Below are positions 1 to 8,663 of a stretch of 33,351 nucleotides of DNA, one piece after another (positions within the stretch are counted from its first letter, which is position 1; each line of letters begins with the position of its first letter). The stretch covers positions 1 through 33,351 of the forward strand of contig NJBQ01000017.1 of assembly GCA_005223095.1 (NCBI GenBank), in the 5' to 3' direction. The stretch is from Candidatus Aerophobetes bacterium Ae_b3a. Lineage in GTDB: Bacteria; Aerophobota; Aerophobia; Aerophobales; AE-B3A. Both the position numbers and the translations under genes were made by a program. A model generated the notes under the pieces. The model ran no database searches and was not told the DNA's origin. It saw nothing but the letters and a program-made list of their open reading frames with translations.

Positions 1-47
1 GGCTCATAACCCGGAGGTCGTCGGTTCGAATCCGACCCCCGCAACCA
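1..47 (+). tRNA. tRNA-fMet (CAT), partial at 5' end, initiator type
   Basis: Anticodon loop CTCATAA followed by CCCGG; T-arm GTCGGTTCGAATCCGAC; 3' acceptor strand CCCCGCA + A + encoded CCA. The CCC 3' anticodon stem and A72 fit a bacterial initiator; the 5' part is outside the window. Confidence 0.85.
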
Positions 48-51
48 AAAC

Positions 52-125
52 GGCGGTGTAGCTCAGTTGGTTAGAGCACACGGCTCATACCCGTGGAGTC
101 CGGGGTTCGAATCCCTGCACCGCTA
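52..125 (+). tRNA. tRNA-Met (CAT), elongator type
   Basis: GGCGGTG...CACCGCT acceptor (first pair G.U), D-arm GCTCAGTTGGTTAGAGC, anticodon stem-loop CACGG-CTCATAC-CCGTG, T-loop TTCGAAT; CCA not encoded. Confidence 0.9.
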
Positions 126-147
126 CCCTACCTCTAAAACAATCTAT

Positions 148-284
148 GTAAATATTCAGTGAACCACGTCATTGCGAACGCAAGCGAAGCAATCTCAATC
201 TCCATGAGAGATTACCACGTCGTCCTGAAGGCCCTCAGAACTCCTGGCAATGGCAAGAAGGAACATACTTCACTGAATATTTAC
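148..284. mobile_element. MITE-like element with perfect terminal inverted repeats, CATTGCGA-type core
   Basis: GTAAATATTCAGTGAA (148-163) and TTCACTGAATATTTAC (269-284) are perfect inverted repeats (17 bp if 147/285 are included). Core GTCATTGCGAACGCAAGCGAAGCAATCTC recurs in diverged form elsewhere in the window. Confidence 0.75.
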
Positions 285-333
285 AGTAGAGCTAAAAGAG
301 TTCTGCAAAGACAAAACAAAGTAGGAGGGAAAA

Positions 334-942
334 ATGCGCAAATTTTGTTACATTATCATGGCAGGAGTTTTACTATTATTTGCTGCCGGATGTGCTCCTA
401 GGGTGCCTGTCATTGACCTGACGGAATATGGAAAAATAGGATTTATCGATGTGAGCTCTAGTGCTGAAGGGGAAATTGCCAAAGTAGCCTCTCAGAAATT
501 AATAGAAAAAATTCTCGAAATTGACCGGGATAAGATAACTGTTATTGAGCTTGGAAATGAAGAGGAAATACTCCGAACACTGGGAAGAGAAAGAATGGAC
601 TCTGAGACCATACAGATGATTGGCAAAAAGTACAATATAGGAGTCATAGTCTCAAGTCATCTCAACATCTCAGAGGTTAGACCGCACCTAGATATTTCCG
701 CTATTACGGAATCTTTCGGAGTAAAAGCCGATGTTGATGCTTCCCTTATAGTTAAATTATTGGAAACCGAAGGGGGAGGAACCTTATGGAGCGATTCAGT
801 AGAGGATACAGAGTCAGTTGCTTCTGTGAGTATAGGATCCGGTGGTCTATTTCACTTTAATGCAAATACGCCTGAAAAAGCTTACGGCGAATTAGTTAAA
901 AGCCTAGTCAGAAAAATTAGCAGAGACTTTATGAGTGGTTAA
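334..942 (+). CDS. Putative lipoprotein of unknown function
   Basis: ORF with SD (aggaggg) upstream; N-terminal signal peptide with lipobox-like LLLFAAGC. Confidence 0.8.
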   Translation: MRKFCYIIMAGVLLLFAAGCAPRVPVIDLTEYGKIGFIDVSSSAEGEIAKVASQKLIEKILEIDRDKITVIELGNEEEILRTLGRERMDSETIQMIGKKYNIGVIVSSHLNISEVRPHLDISAITESFGVKADVDASLIVKLLETEGGGTLWSDSVEDTESVASVSIGSGGLFHFNANTPEKAYGELVKSLVRKISRDFMSG

Positions 943-980
943 TTGATAATAAAGAGGCGTGCCTATTGTCAGCCATAGGT

Positions 981-1115
981 ATGGCTGTCTGTGTGACACG
1001 CGCGACTTCGCTCCCTGCGATTGTGGGAGAGGAGGAAGGGGCAAGAGAGAAGTTTGCTAATATAGATGAGGCGTCGAACCATATTCCGATTGTGGTGAAG
1101 TTGGACAGTGGGTGA
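981..1115 (+). pseudogene. Short coding-like remnant or small ORF (MAVCVTRATSLPAIVGEEEGAREKFANIDEASNHIPIVVKLDSG)
   Basis: 44-codon frame with coding-like composition in an otherwise unexplained gap; frame open upstream to about 913. Family not recognised. Confidence 0.3.
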
Positions 1116-1175
1116 TGTTTGAGAGAGTCTAGATTATTTGTTGGGGCGGAATAAGTGAGGAAGGAGGTGGGCTAC

Positions 1176-1469
1176 TTGGATAATGAGGAAACCAGAGACT
1201 TAAAGCAGATTGCGGAGGTCTTTCTCCTGATCAATGTGGTCAGCGGAAAGGAAGATAGTGTTGCACGGAAGCTTATGCGAGTTCCTGAGATACGTAAGGT
1301 TCATACTGTACTTGGCGAATATGATCTTATAGCAGTAATGGAGGTGGAGAGAGGTTTTATTAAGCCTGCTGCCGATAAAGTCGCAGAGATTCTCAAAACA
1401 AAGGTGCGAAAAATCGCCGGTATTTCCCACACCGAAACGCTCATTCCTATCTCCTCTAAGGTCAAGTAA
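1176..1469 (+). CDS. Lrp/AsnC family ligand-binding (RAM) domain protein without HTH
   Basis: LLINVVSGKEDSVARKLMRVPEIRKVHTVLGEYDLIAVMEVE resembles AsnC C-terminal domains. SD AAGGAGGTGG at 1161-1170 favours a TTG start at 1176 over the GTG at 1155. Confidence 0.8.
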   Translation: MDNEETRDLKQIAEVFLLINVVSGKEDSVARKLMRVPEIRKVHTVLGEYDLIAVMEVERGFIKPAADKVAEILKTKVRKIAGISHTETLIPISSKVK

Positions 1470-1471
1470 TA

Positions 1472-1557
1472 CCTCAGGACAATCTCGTATTGCGTATATC
1501 GTATGTCGTATTGCGCAATTCGCATCACGCACGACGCAATACGAGATTGTCCTTCGG
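1472..1557. repeat. Bordered inverted-repeat element containing a 7-bp-period array; possible bidirectional terminator
   Basis: Perfect 19-bp arms AGGACAATCTCGTATTGCG (1476-1494) / CGCAATACGAGATTGTCCT (1535-1553). Borders CCTCAGGACAA / TTGTCCTTCGG. Lies between convergent genes. Confidence 0.85.
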
Positions 1558-1638
1558 TGGACCATATAATTTCCTAGTTCCTCAAGTGAACCAGGATTAA
1601 GGATTAGAAGGAATAAAGGATTAGAGGGTCAGAAAAAG

Positions 1639-2169
1639 CTAATCATTCTGTTTATAGCGAGCAACTGTAAAGCGTTGAATCTCCACATTCTCATCGGGTA
1701 TCCCACTTAAGCCAGCCTTTTGTTTGGCAATTGTCAGTTGTTCTTCAACTGTATTTACCCCTTCTAAGTTTGGTAATAACAGCCCTCTCTGCCATCCTTT
1801 ACTTACAATCACACCATATTTATCTGGGTCTAATGCTTCCTTAGAGGGGACAGGCTCCGGCGGACTTAGAACATCAACCGATATCTCCAGTTCGTCTAAT
1901 TCACTTCCTCTTACCGGCGGGAATCGAGGATCTGTAGTAGCAGCACTGATGGCGTTTTTTACAATCTCACTGGCAACATTCTTCTGTTGAGGAAGATAAG
2001 TACCAATGCATCCCCTTAGCTTCCCTCTTTCATGTAAAGAGACAAAAGCTCCTGCCTGTTCTTGGAATTCTTTCGGAATTTGAGGAGGAAGAGAAATCAC
2101 CTTTCCAGTACGAAGATACTCTCTTATAGCCTTCCTGGCTAACCTGGATGGAAAATTCCCCGGATCCAT
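1639..2169 (-). CDS. AMMECR1 domain protein (AmmeMemoRadiSam system protein A-like)
   Basis: [21 protein letters not shown] motif; ATG at 2169 preceded by AAGGAGGG SD, shorter than the track ORF (2202). Confidence 0.88.
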   Translation of the reverse strand: MDPGNFPSRLARKAIREYLRTGKVISLPPQIPKEFQEQAGAFVSLHERGKLRGCIGTYLPQQKNVASEIVKNAISAATTDPRFPPVRGSELDELEISVDVLSPPEPVPSKEALDPDKYGVIVSKGWQRGLLLPNLEGVNTVEEQLTIAKQKAGLSGIPDENVEIQRFTVARYKQND

Positions 2170-2316
2170 TAATCCCTCCTTACCGGCAGCACGACTATAC
2201 ATCCAGCTATTAGTGAGTTAAAATTCGTCACTTCTTGTCCGAATATATGGAGAAAGCAGAAATTTTTCTTTATTATCTAAACATAGAACCTTGAGTCTTT
2301 CGCTATCAGCTAAACG

Positions 2317-3288
2317 CTACCCGCTATCTTTTCCCAGCATAAATCCTTCTTTGATTTGATACCCTTTTACGAAATCATAGCCGGAGATGTGATTTCGCCC
2401 TGCTAGCTGAACTTTCCTGATTAGTAAAATACCTTCTCCTGCTTTTACCAATAGGCCTTTGCCTTTCTTTATCCCTACAACCTCACCTGGTCTGGCTTTT
2501 TTCTTTTTTAAGAGCTCCTCTTTCATCAATTCTGTTTGCCAGATTTTAACCCTGATTTTCTTCTCTCTCAATCGGATAAAAGTAAAGGCGCCCGGATAGG
2601 GATTTAACCCTCTAACAAGATTATGAATATCATAGGAGGACTTCTCCCATCTAATTAAACCGTCTTCTTTCCTTATCTTAGGAGCATAGGTAACCTGCTT
2701 TTCATTCTGAATTGTATACTTCTGCGAGCCTTCCTTTATCATCTTTATTGTTTTTAGTAAAAGTTCTGCTCCTACCAGAGAAAGTCTATCTTCTAAATCT
2801 CCAGCTGTATCCTCAAGGCTGATGGATACTTTTTCCTGGACGATTATCCTACCTTCATCTACCCCTTCTTCTATTCTCTGAATAGTTACCCCTGTTTCCC
2901 TGTCTCCTCGTATTATTGCCCAGGGAATGGGAGCAGCACCTCTATAACGCGGCAAGAGGGAAGGGTGGAAATTTAAGGAACATATTCCAGGGATAGATAG
3001 AAAATCAGGAGAAAGAATCTGCCCAAAAGCTACTACTACTACAATATCCGGAGCAATTTGCTCTATTCTAGTAATAAAAGAGGGACTATTTACATTTCTG
3101 CTTTGATAAAACGGTATGTTTTTTCTTTTGGCTAATCTCTCTACTGGGGAAGGATTTATTTTCCCTCCTCTTCCAGAGGGACGAGGAGGCTGTGTAACTA
3201 CTCCAACCAACCTCTCTTTTCGGCTCAAAAGCTCCAGGGAGGGACAGGCAAAAGCGGGTGTTGCCATAAAAAGAATACGCACTGACAA
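2317..3288 (-). CDS. fmt: Methionyl-tRNA formyltransferase
   Basis: MSVRILFMATPAFACPSLELL, LNFHPSLLPRYRGAAPIPWAIIRGDRETGVTI. Confidence 0.96.
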   Translation of the reverse strand: MSVRILFMATPAFACPSLELLSRKERLVGVVTQPPRPSGRGGKINPSPVERLAKRKNIPFYQSRNVNSPSFITRIEQIAPDIVVVVAFGQILSPDFLSIPGICSLNFHPSLLPRYRGAAPIPWAIIRGDRETGVTIQRIEEGVDEGRIIVQEKVSISLEDTAGDLEDRLSLVGAELLLKTIKMIKEGSQKYTIQNEKQVTYAPKIRKEDGLIRWEKSSYDIHNLVRGLNPYPGAFTFIRLREKKIRVKIWQTELMKEELLKKKKARPGEVVGIKKGKGLLVKAGEGILLIRKVQLAGRNHISGYDFVKGYQIKEGFMLGKDSG

Positions 3289-3480
3289 CCCTTCTTATTA
3301 TTCTATTTCAATCCCTGCCCTTGCGCTCAGAAAAAAGCCTTGAGTCAGAATCTCAGGGGGGTATCCTCTCAGATATTTCATGCTTCTCTTCCCCTGGAGA
3401 CCTGCATTACGTATCTGAACTTAGATTCCCATATGTACTGTGTTAGCTCAAAGTTTTCTTCCTATTAGCGAGGACAGGGA

Positions 3481-3696
3481 TCAATAATTGCGCAGCTGCT
3501 TTCTCTGCAACTTCAACATATTCCTTCTCTGTCTTCGAATAGCTCTAAGTCTTTTCTTTCTTTTTCTCTCCGTGGGTTTTTCGTACTCCTGATGTCGTTT
3601 AATCTCAGAACTCAAACCAGATTGTTGACATTTTGTCTTAAAATACTTTAAGGCTTGAGAAAAGGAGTTATAATCATCTACCTTAATTGTAACCAA
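3481..3696 (-). CDS. rpsU: 30S ribosomal protein S21
   Basis: Basic 71-aa protein with S21 features; TTG start behind a strong purine SD. Confidence 0.9.
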   Translation of the reverse strand: MVTIKVDDYNSFSQALKYFKTKCQQSGLSSEIKRHQEYEKPTERKRKKRLRAIRRQRRNMLKLQRKQLRNY

Positions 3697-3760
3697 ACTC
3701 CTCCACCTCCTTCATATCTGTCATTATAGTCACTTATTCACAATAAGTCAAAGGAAACTT

Positions 3761-5854
3761 TTATTTTGATATTCCTTTTCCGCTGAGATTCAATCTCCCC
3801 AGCTCATCAATGCCAGTAAGTTTCACCTTGATTTCATCTCCCACCTTCACTACATCGGAAACTTTTTTGACAAACTTATCGCTTAACTGGGAAACATGAA
3901 CCAATCCTTCTTTGCCAGGTGCAATTTCTACGAAAGCTCCAAAATCAGTTACTCGTTTCACTCTTCCCGAATAAATTCTTCCCACTTCTGGTCCTCTAAT
4001 TATGCTCTTGGCTATATCCACAGCCCTTCTTACCCCTTCTTCGTCAGAACCAGAGATGGTAACCTTTCCTTCAGCATCATCAATATCAATCCCCGCTCCC
4101 GTCTCTTTGGTTATGCCTTTGATTACCTTTCCCCCTGGACCAATTAGCTCACCAATCTTATCGGCAGGAATAGAAAGAATAGTAATTCTGGGGGCATGAC
4201 TGGAAAGTCGGGGTCGCGGTTCTTTTATCACAGCTTCCATCTGGTCCAGTATGAAAACACGAGCCTTTTTAGCCCTGCTCAGAGCTTCTTCCAGGACTTC
4301 TATACTAACCCCGGAAACCTTCATATCCAACTGCAGGGCTGTTACAGCCTCTCTGGTCCCACAGATCTTGAAATCCATATCTCCCAGATAGTCTTCCATT
4401 CCTTGAATATCAGTTAAGATAACAGTTTTATCCTCTTCTTTAATTAAACCTATCCCTACTCCAGCTACTGGCTCGGATATGGGAACGCCGGCATCCATCA
4501 AAGCAAGTGTCCCCCCACACACAGAAGCCATTGAAGACGAACCATTAGACGCCAGGATATCTGAAACCAGTCTAACGGTATATGGGAAAGAGCTGCTATC
4601 AGGTAGAATAGATACAATGGCTTTTTCTGCCAGAAGACCATGCCCGACTTCCCTTCTCGCCGGTCCACGCAAGAACCGGACTTCCCCGGTAGAGTAGGGA
4701 GGGAAATTGTAATGGAACATGAAACTCTTGAATATCTCTTCTTTGTGCAGACCGTCGATTCTCTGCTCATCAGATCTAGTCCCCAAAGCTACCGCTACCA
4801 AGGCCTGAGTTTCTCCTCTAGTAAAAAGTCCCGAACCGTGAGCACGCGGCAGCATCCCCACCTCACAACTGACAGACCGAATTTCATCTGAACCTCGAAG
4901 ATCCCACCTTTTCCCCTCTTTAATAATGAGCTCTCTCATTCTCTCTTTTTTAAATTCATTTAGTATATCCAGAATATCGTTTTCTTCATCAGGATATTCA
5001 GTTAGAAACTCTTCCAGAGTCTCTTCTTTTATTTTTTCCATATGAGCATTCTTTTCTTCTTTACTCCAATTCTTCTCAATAGCTTTGACTCTATCACAAG
5101 CAAAAGCTACAACTTTTTTCTTCATCTCTACATCAATTTCATAAAGGGGAAACTCTTTCTTTTCTTTCCCGACGGCAGAAATAAATTCTTCCTCTATTTC
5201 GATTAGTTCTTGGATCGAGGAGTGCGCTTGTTGAAAAGCCCCTGCTATAACATTATCTTCCACCTTGCAGGCCTCGCCTTCCATCATGACCAATCCTTCC
5301 TTGTTCCCTACTATTGCTAGATTCAACTCACTTTCACTCAACTCTTTGTCAGAGGGGTTAATAATAAATCTACCATCTATTCTACCTATTCTTACCCCTG
5401 CTATGGGCTCAATCGAGGAAAAATTAGATATAGATAAAGCCAGATAGGCTCCCATTATGGATAGAATAGGTGGCCAGTTGGACTCGCTGGCTGATAGAAC
5501 AGTAACGATTATTTGAACTTTATTCCTGAATCCTTTTGGGAAAAGAGGACGAACAGACCTATCTATCAGCCGACATGATAGAATCTCTTCACTGGAAGGT
5601 GCTCCCTCTCTCTTGAAGAAGCCTCCAGGAATCTTTCCCGCCGCATAAGCTCTTTCGCGATAATCTACTATTAAAGGAATAAACCCTCCTTCTTCCTCAA
5701 CGGCAGATGAAATAACCGCCGTCACTAAAACAATGGTTTCCCCATACTGTACCCATACAGCACCGTCACTCTTCCTAGCTACCTTGCCTGTTTCTAAAAT
5801 CAGGTCTTCATCCCCTAATTTCTTTTCTATCCTAATCAAATTACCTTTTTCCAT
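3761..5854 (-). CDS. pnp: Polyribonucleotide nucleotidyltransferase
   Basis: Two RNase PH domains, KH (ADKIGELIGPGGKVIKGI) and S1 (GRIYSGRVKRVTDFGAFVEI); directly follows rpsO. Confidence 0.97.
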   Translation of the reverse strand: MEKGNLIRIEKKLGDEDLILETGKVARKSDGAVWVQYGETIVLVTAVISSAVEEEGGFIPLIVDYRERAYAAGKIPGGFFKREGAPSSEEILSCRLIDRSVRPLFPKGFRNKVQIIVTVLSASESNWPPILSIMGAYLALSISNFSSIEPIAGVRIGRIDGRFIINPSDKELSESELNLAIVGNKEGLVMMEGEACKVEDNVIAGAFQQAHSSIQELIEIEEEFISAVGKEKKEFPLYEIDVEMKKKVVAFACDRVKAIEKNWSKEEKNAHMEKIKEETLEEFLTEYPDEENDILDILNEFKKERMRELIIKEGKRWDLRGSDEIRSVSCEVGMLPRAHGSGLFTRGETQALVAVALGTRSDEQRIDGLHKEEIFKSFMFHYNFPPYSTGEVRFLRGPARREVGHGLLAEKAIVSILPDSSSFPYTVRLVSDILASNGSSSMASVCGGTLALMDAGVPISEPVAGVGIGLIKEEDKTVILTDIQGMEDYLGDMDFKICGTREAVTALQLDMKVSGVSIEVLEEALSRAKKARVFILDQMEAVIKEPRPRLSSHAPRITILSIPADKIGELIGPGGKVIKGITKETGAGIDIDDAEGKVTISGSDEEGVRRAVDIAKSIIRGPEVGRIYSGRVKRVTDFGAFVEIAPGKEGLVHVSQLSDKFVKKVSDVVKVGDEIKVKLTGIDELGRLNLSGKGISK

Positions 5855-5858
5855 TCAA

Positions 5859-6128
5859 TTACCTTTTTAGCCCTAAAGCTTTTATTATTTTTCTATATTT
5901 TTCTATATTTTCATTTTTAAGATAATCAAGAAGCTTGCGTCGCTGCATAACCAATTGAAGAAGCCCCTTTTTAGCACTCTGGTCTTTTTTATAATTAGAC
6001 AGATGACCGGTCAAATTCTTAATTCGTTCGCTAAGTACGGCTATCTGCACCTCAGAAGAACCGCTGTCAGTAGGATGATAGCCGAATTTTTCTCTCAACT
6101 CTTTCTTTTTCACTTTATCAATACTCAT
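5859..6128 (-). CDS. rpsO: 30S ribosomal protein S15
   Basis: MSIDKVKKKELREKFGYHPTDSGSSEVQIAVLSERI; ATG at 6128 preceded by a GGTGAGG SD. Track ORF is over-extended upstream. Confidence 0.96.
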   Translation of the reverse strand: MSIDKVKKKELREKFGYHPTDSGSSEVQIAVLSERIKNLTGHLSNYKKDQSAKKGLLQLVMQRRKLLDYLKNENIEKYRKIIKALGLKR

Positions 6129-6157
6129 TTTTACCTCACCTATTACTATTAGATAGT

Positions 6158-6177
6158 CAGGGGGCTCTACCCCCCTG
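6158..6177 (-). promoter_or_regulatory. G/C-rich hairpin in the rpsO 5' region
   Basis: CAGGGGG-CTCTAC-CCCCCTG stem-loop about 30 nt upstream of the rpsO start. Confidence 0.4.
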
Positions 6178-6188
6178 AAACCCCTGTC

Positions 6189-6330
6189 TGTCATTACGAG
6201 CGCAAGTGAAGCAATCTTATCCTTTATCAGGGATTGCTAGAGCCTGTTCCCAGTAAAGCGAGGAATCTCCCTGGAGGCTTTCAGAACTCCTCGCAATAAC
6301 AGGAAGGAATGTATTTCACTGAATATTTAC
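6189..6330. mobile_element. CATTGCGA-type element, second copy (right TIR present, left TIR absent)
   Basis: TGTCATTACGAGCGCAAGTGAAGCAATC core; ends with TTCACTGAATATTTAC (6315-6330), identical to the 269-284 TIR. Confidence 0.65.
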
Positions 6331-6381
6331 CTCACTATTACTTATATTACCATATTTTAATTAGATTGTAAAGCAAAAATA

Positions 6382-7014
6382 TTACTTCCCGCCGGTAGGA
6401 ATAGTTACTGCGGTAGATAAAAGCAAAGGAGACTCCAGTAGTCGCTCATCCTGGACGATAATATTAATCTGCACCGCCTGGGGTAGGTAATCATCCCTGG
6501 TATTATCCGGTGTTCCCAGGCTAGAATCCCATCTATCCTGCCAGACACCCTCATTATTATACGAGAAACTCAACTCCAAAATATTATTGGCTAACACAGA
6601 TGTAGCTCCGCCTCTGGCAGAAGAAGAATCAAGACGGGTTTTTATCCGCCTCAATACCTCACCCTGAGAAGACAAACTATAACCTACTTCAAATAGGTCA
6701 AACTCGCCCGATTCATCAGACTTATGAAAAGTGGAAACATAACTTAAGGCATCCTCATCCCCATTGAACACTAGTTGAGAGTTACCCGGGCTAATCAGAG
6801 CGCATCTTATCTCTCGACTCATCACATCCAGACATACACGCCCATTCTGATACATTTTAATACGCACATCCCCCTTTTTCCAGGCAGAAGAACTCACCAA
6901 GAAAACACGATGCAGGGTAACCATTAAAAAAGCCAAAATGGAGGTAGCTATAATAATTTCTACCAAAGTAAAAGCTCTTTTATCCCGCCTTAATGTTCTT
7001 AAATTCATAAACAC
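6382..7014 (-). CDS. Prepilin-type N-terminal methylation domain protein (PilW/GspJ-like)
   Basis: DKRAFTLVEIIIATSILAFLMV. Confidence 0.85.
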   Translation of the reverse strand: MFMNLRTLRRDKRAFTLVEIIIATSILAFLMVTLHRVFLVSSSAWKKGDVRIKMYQNGRVCLDVMSREIRCALISPGNSQLVFNGDEDALSYVSTFHKSDESGEFDLFEVGYSLSSQGEVLRRIKTRLDSSSARGGATSVLANNILELSFSYNNEGVWQDRWDSSLGTPDNTRDDYLPQAVQINIIVQDERLLESPLLLSTAVTIPTGGK

Positions 7015-7047
7015 CCTTTCTCTTCTTTAGGTCCAATTATATATTTG

Positions 7048-7228
7048 CCGAAGGACATTTTTTGAGAGAGCCTTATAGGAGCAACCTTAACGAAACTTCG
7101 AGTTGAGGAAAAAGAAAAATATACTGTTTGAGGAGCAAAGCGACGAGTTCATATTTTTCCCGAGATGAGAAGCTGAGTAGAAATAATAAAAGGCTACTAT
7201 CGAGCGAAGGAAAAAAATTGTCCTGAGG
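7048..7228. repeat. Intergenic element bordered by CCGAAGGACA / TGTCCTGAGG
   Basis: Borders match those of 1472-1557 in opposite orientation; AT-rich interior without a convincing ORF. Confidence 0.55.
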
Positions 7229-7234
7229 CATTCC

Positions 7235-7711
7235 CTAATCCTTTTTAGCTAGATAAGTAACCAAATCCAAACATTGCCAGGAATTATCCTCATTATTCAG
7301 GTGATTTTTAGCGTTCCCCTCTCTTTCTCCGCTCTTTATCTCCCAATTATTAAGTAAGATTGTAACCTTCAATTCACGCAGATAAGGAGTTTCACTGTCG
7401 CACCATTCTAACCGATATCTGTATCCCTGATAATCCTCAAATTCACCCTCTCTTACCCCACAATTCTCACTCTGAGATAAAGATAGACTACTCAAGCTCT
7501 CATAGCCTTCTCTCTTTACCTCCTCTATTATCTTTTGACCTAAAAGAGCAGTTATGGAATATTGCTCCGCTGCTTCTTTTGCTTTAAAACCTAATGGAAG
7601 AATCTCAATTATGGTCAGAAGCCCCAGCGAGAGAATGACGGTAATAAAAATCACCTCGAAAAAAGTGAAACCTTTTTCTTTAGCCTGAATAGGTAAATCC
7701 ATATATTTCAC
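7235..7711 (-). CDS. Prepilin-type N-terminal methylation domain protein (PilV/GspI-like)
   Basis: KEKGFTFFEVIFITVILSLGLLTIIEILPLG. Confidence 0.85.
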   Translation of the reverse strand: MKYMDLPIQAKEKGFTFFEVIFITVILSLGLLTIIEILPLGFKAKEAAEQYSITALLGQKIIEEVKREGYESLSSLSLSQSENCGVREGEFEDYQGYRYRLEWCDSETPYLRELKVTILLNNWEIKSGEREGNAKNHLNNEDNSWQCLDLVTYLAKKD

Positions 7712-7751
7712 TGTTCTGTATGTTGTCCAGATATATAGAACTGTTGACCAG

Positions 7752-8540
7752 TCAATCTGAATCGCCTTTTTCTAATCTCTCTGAAATCATCCTGGCAACT
7801 TTTTCTCCGGACAGCAACATACCACCAAAAATCGGTCCCATTCTCGGTCCACCAAAAACTGCATTTGCTGCCATCCCGGCAACGTAAAGACCGGCATAGA
7901 TTTCCTTTGTATTATCCACAATTGTTTTCTCGCCAACTTCAGCCCACATAGGTTTCTCCCCCATAACACCCCCGCTCTCAGTCTTCAAGTAAGAGCCTAC
8001 TTTCTTCTCAATGAGCCTTGCCAGCTCACAGCTATGACCAGTAGCATCAACTACTACCCTGGAGCCTATACTCAAAGGATCAACATGGAGATTAGCAAGC
8101 TGCACAGATGACCAATTTATTACTATACCAGTAACTCTTTCCTTTCGGAGCATCACATCTTCTACGCTAATCAGGTTGAATATCTTTAATCCCCTTTTTA
8201 CAGCCTGAAAAGTCAGACCAGTAACAGCCTCAATAGAATTTGCTAAATAATAACCTTCTTTATATTCTTTTACCTTCACTCCTAATTCATCTAATATTCT
8301 CTTACTCTCCTTTTGAATGACGATTTTATTAAACATCATACCGCCACCCCACATACCACCGCCAATAGAAAGCTTTCTTTCAAATATAACTACCTTTCTC
8401 CCTTTTTTGGCAAGACAGTATCCGGCCATGAGCCCTGCCGGACCAGCGCCAACTATAGCTACATCGAGTCTAATGGAGTCAATAAAATCCTCCATAAAAC
8501 TCTTCACAATTGCCTCAGAGATTACTAAATCATCTAACAT
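7752..8540 (-). CDS. Thi4-family sulfide-dependent thiazole synthase (His-type active site)
   Basis: [22 protein letters not shown] Rossmann motif, [23 protein letters not shown]-terminal [17 protein letters not shown]. Confidence 0.92.
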   Translation of the reverse strand: MLDDLVISEAIVKSFMEDFIDSIRLDVAIVGAGPAGLMAGYCLAKKGRKVVIFERKLSIGGGMWGGGMMFNKIVIQKESKRILDELGVKVKEYKEGYYLANSIEAVTGLTFQAVKRGLKIFNLISVEDVMLRKERVTGIVINWSSVQLANLHVDPLSIGSRVVVDATGHSCELARLIEKKVGSYLKTESGGVMGEKPMWAEVGEKTIVDNTKEIYAGLYVAGMAANAVFGGPRMGPIFGGMLLSGEKVARMISERLEKGDSD

Positions 8541-8663
8541 TATTCTCCTCCCCTATTGTTTTTTAATCTTTGTTTCACTAATTCGCCTTCTGGCTAATCT
8601 TCTTTAACTTAATACCACCTTTAATACTTGAAAGTTCTTTTTCTACTCCTCATAAGCATAAAG

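Noticed and set aside
3721-3745. Possible heptad array in the rpsU-pnp gap (AGTCACT TATTCAC AATAAGT)
   Set aside because: Only two to three weakly similar units; could be chance.
3896-5447. Plus-strand ORFs within pnp (and similar antisense ORFs in other genes)
   Set aside because: Antisense to clearly identified genes with no homology motifs or SD; spurious.
6158-6177. S15 autoregulatory leader
   Set aside because: A hairpin exists upstream of rpsO but no recognisable S15-binding pseudoknot or junction could be demonstrated by eye; retained only as a hairpin feature.
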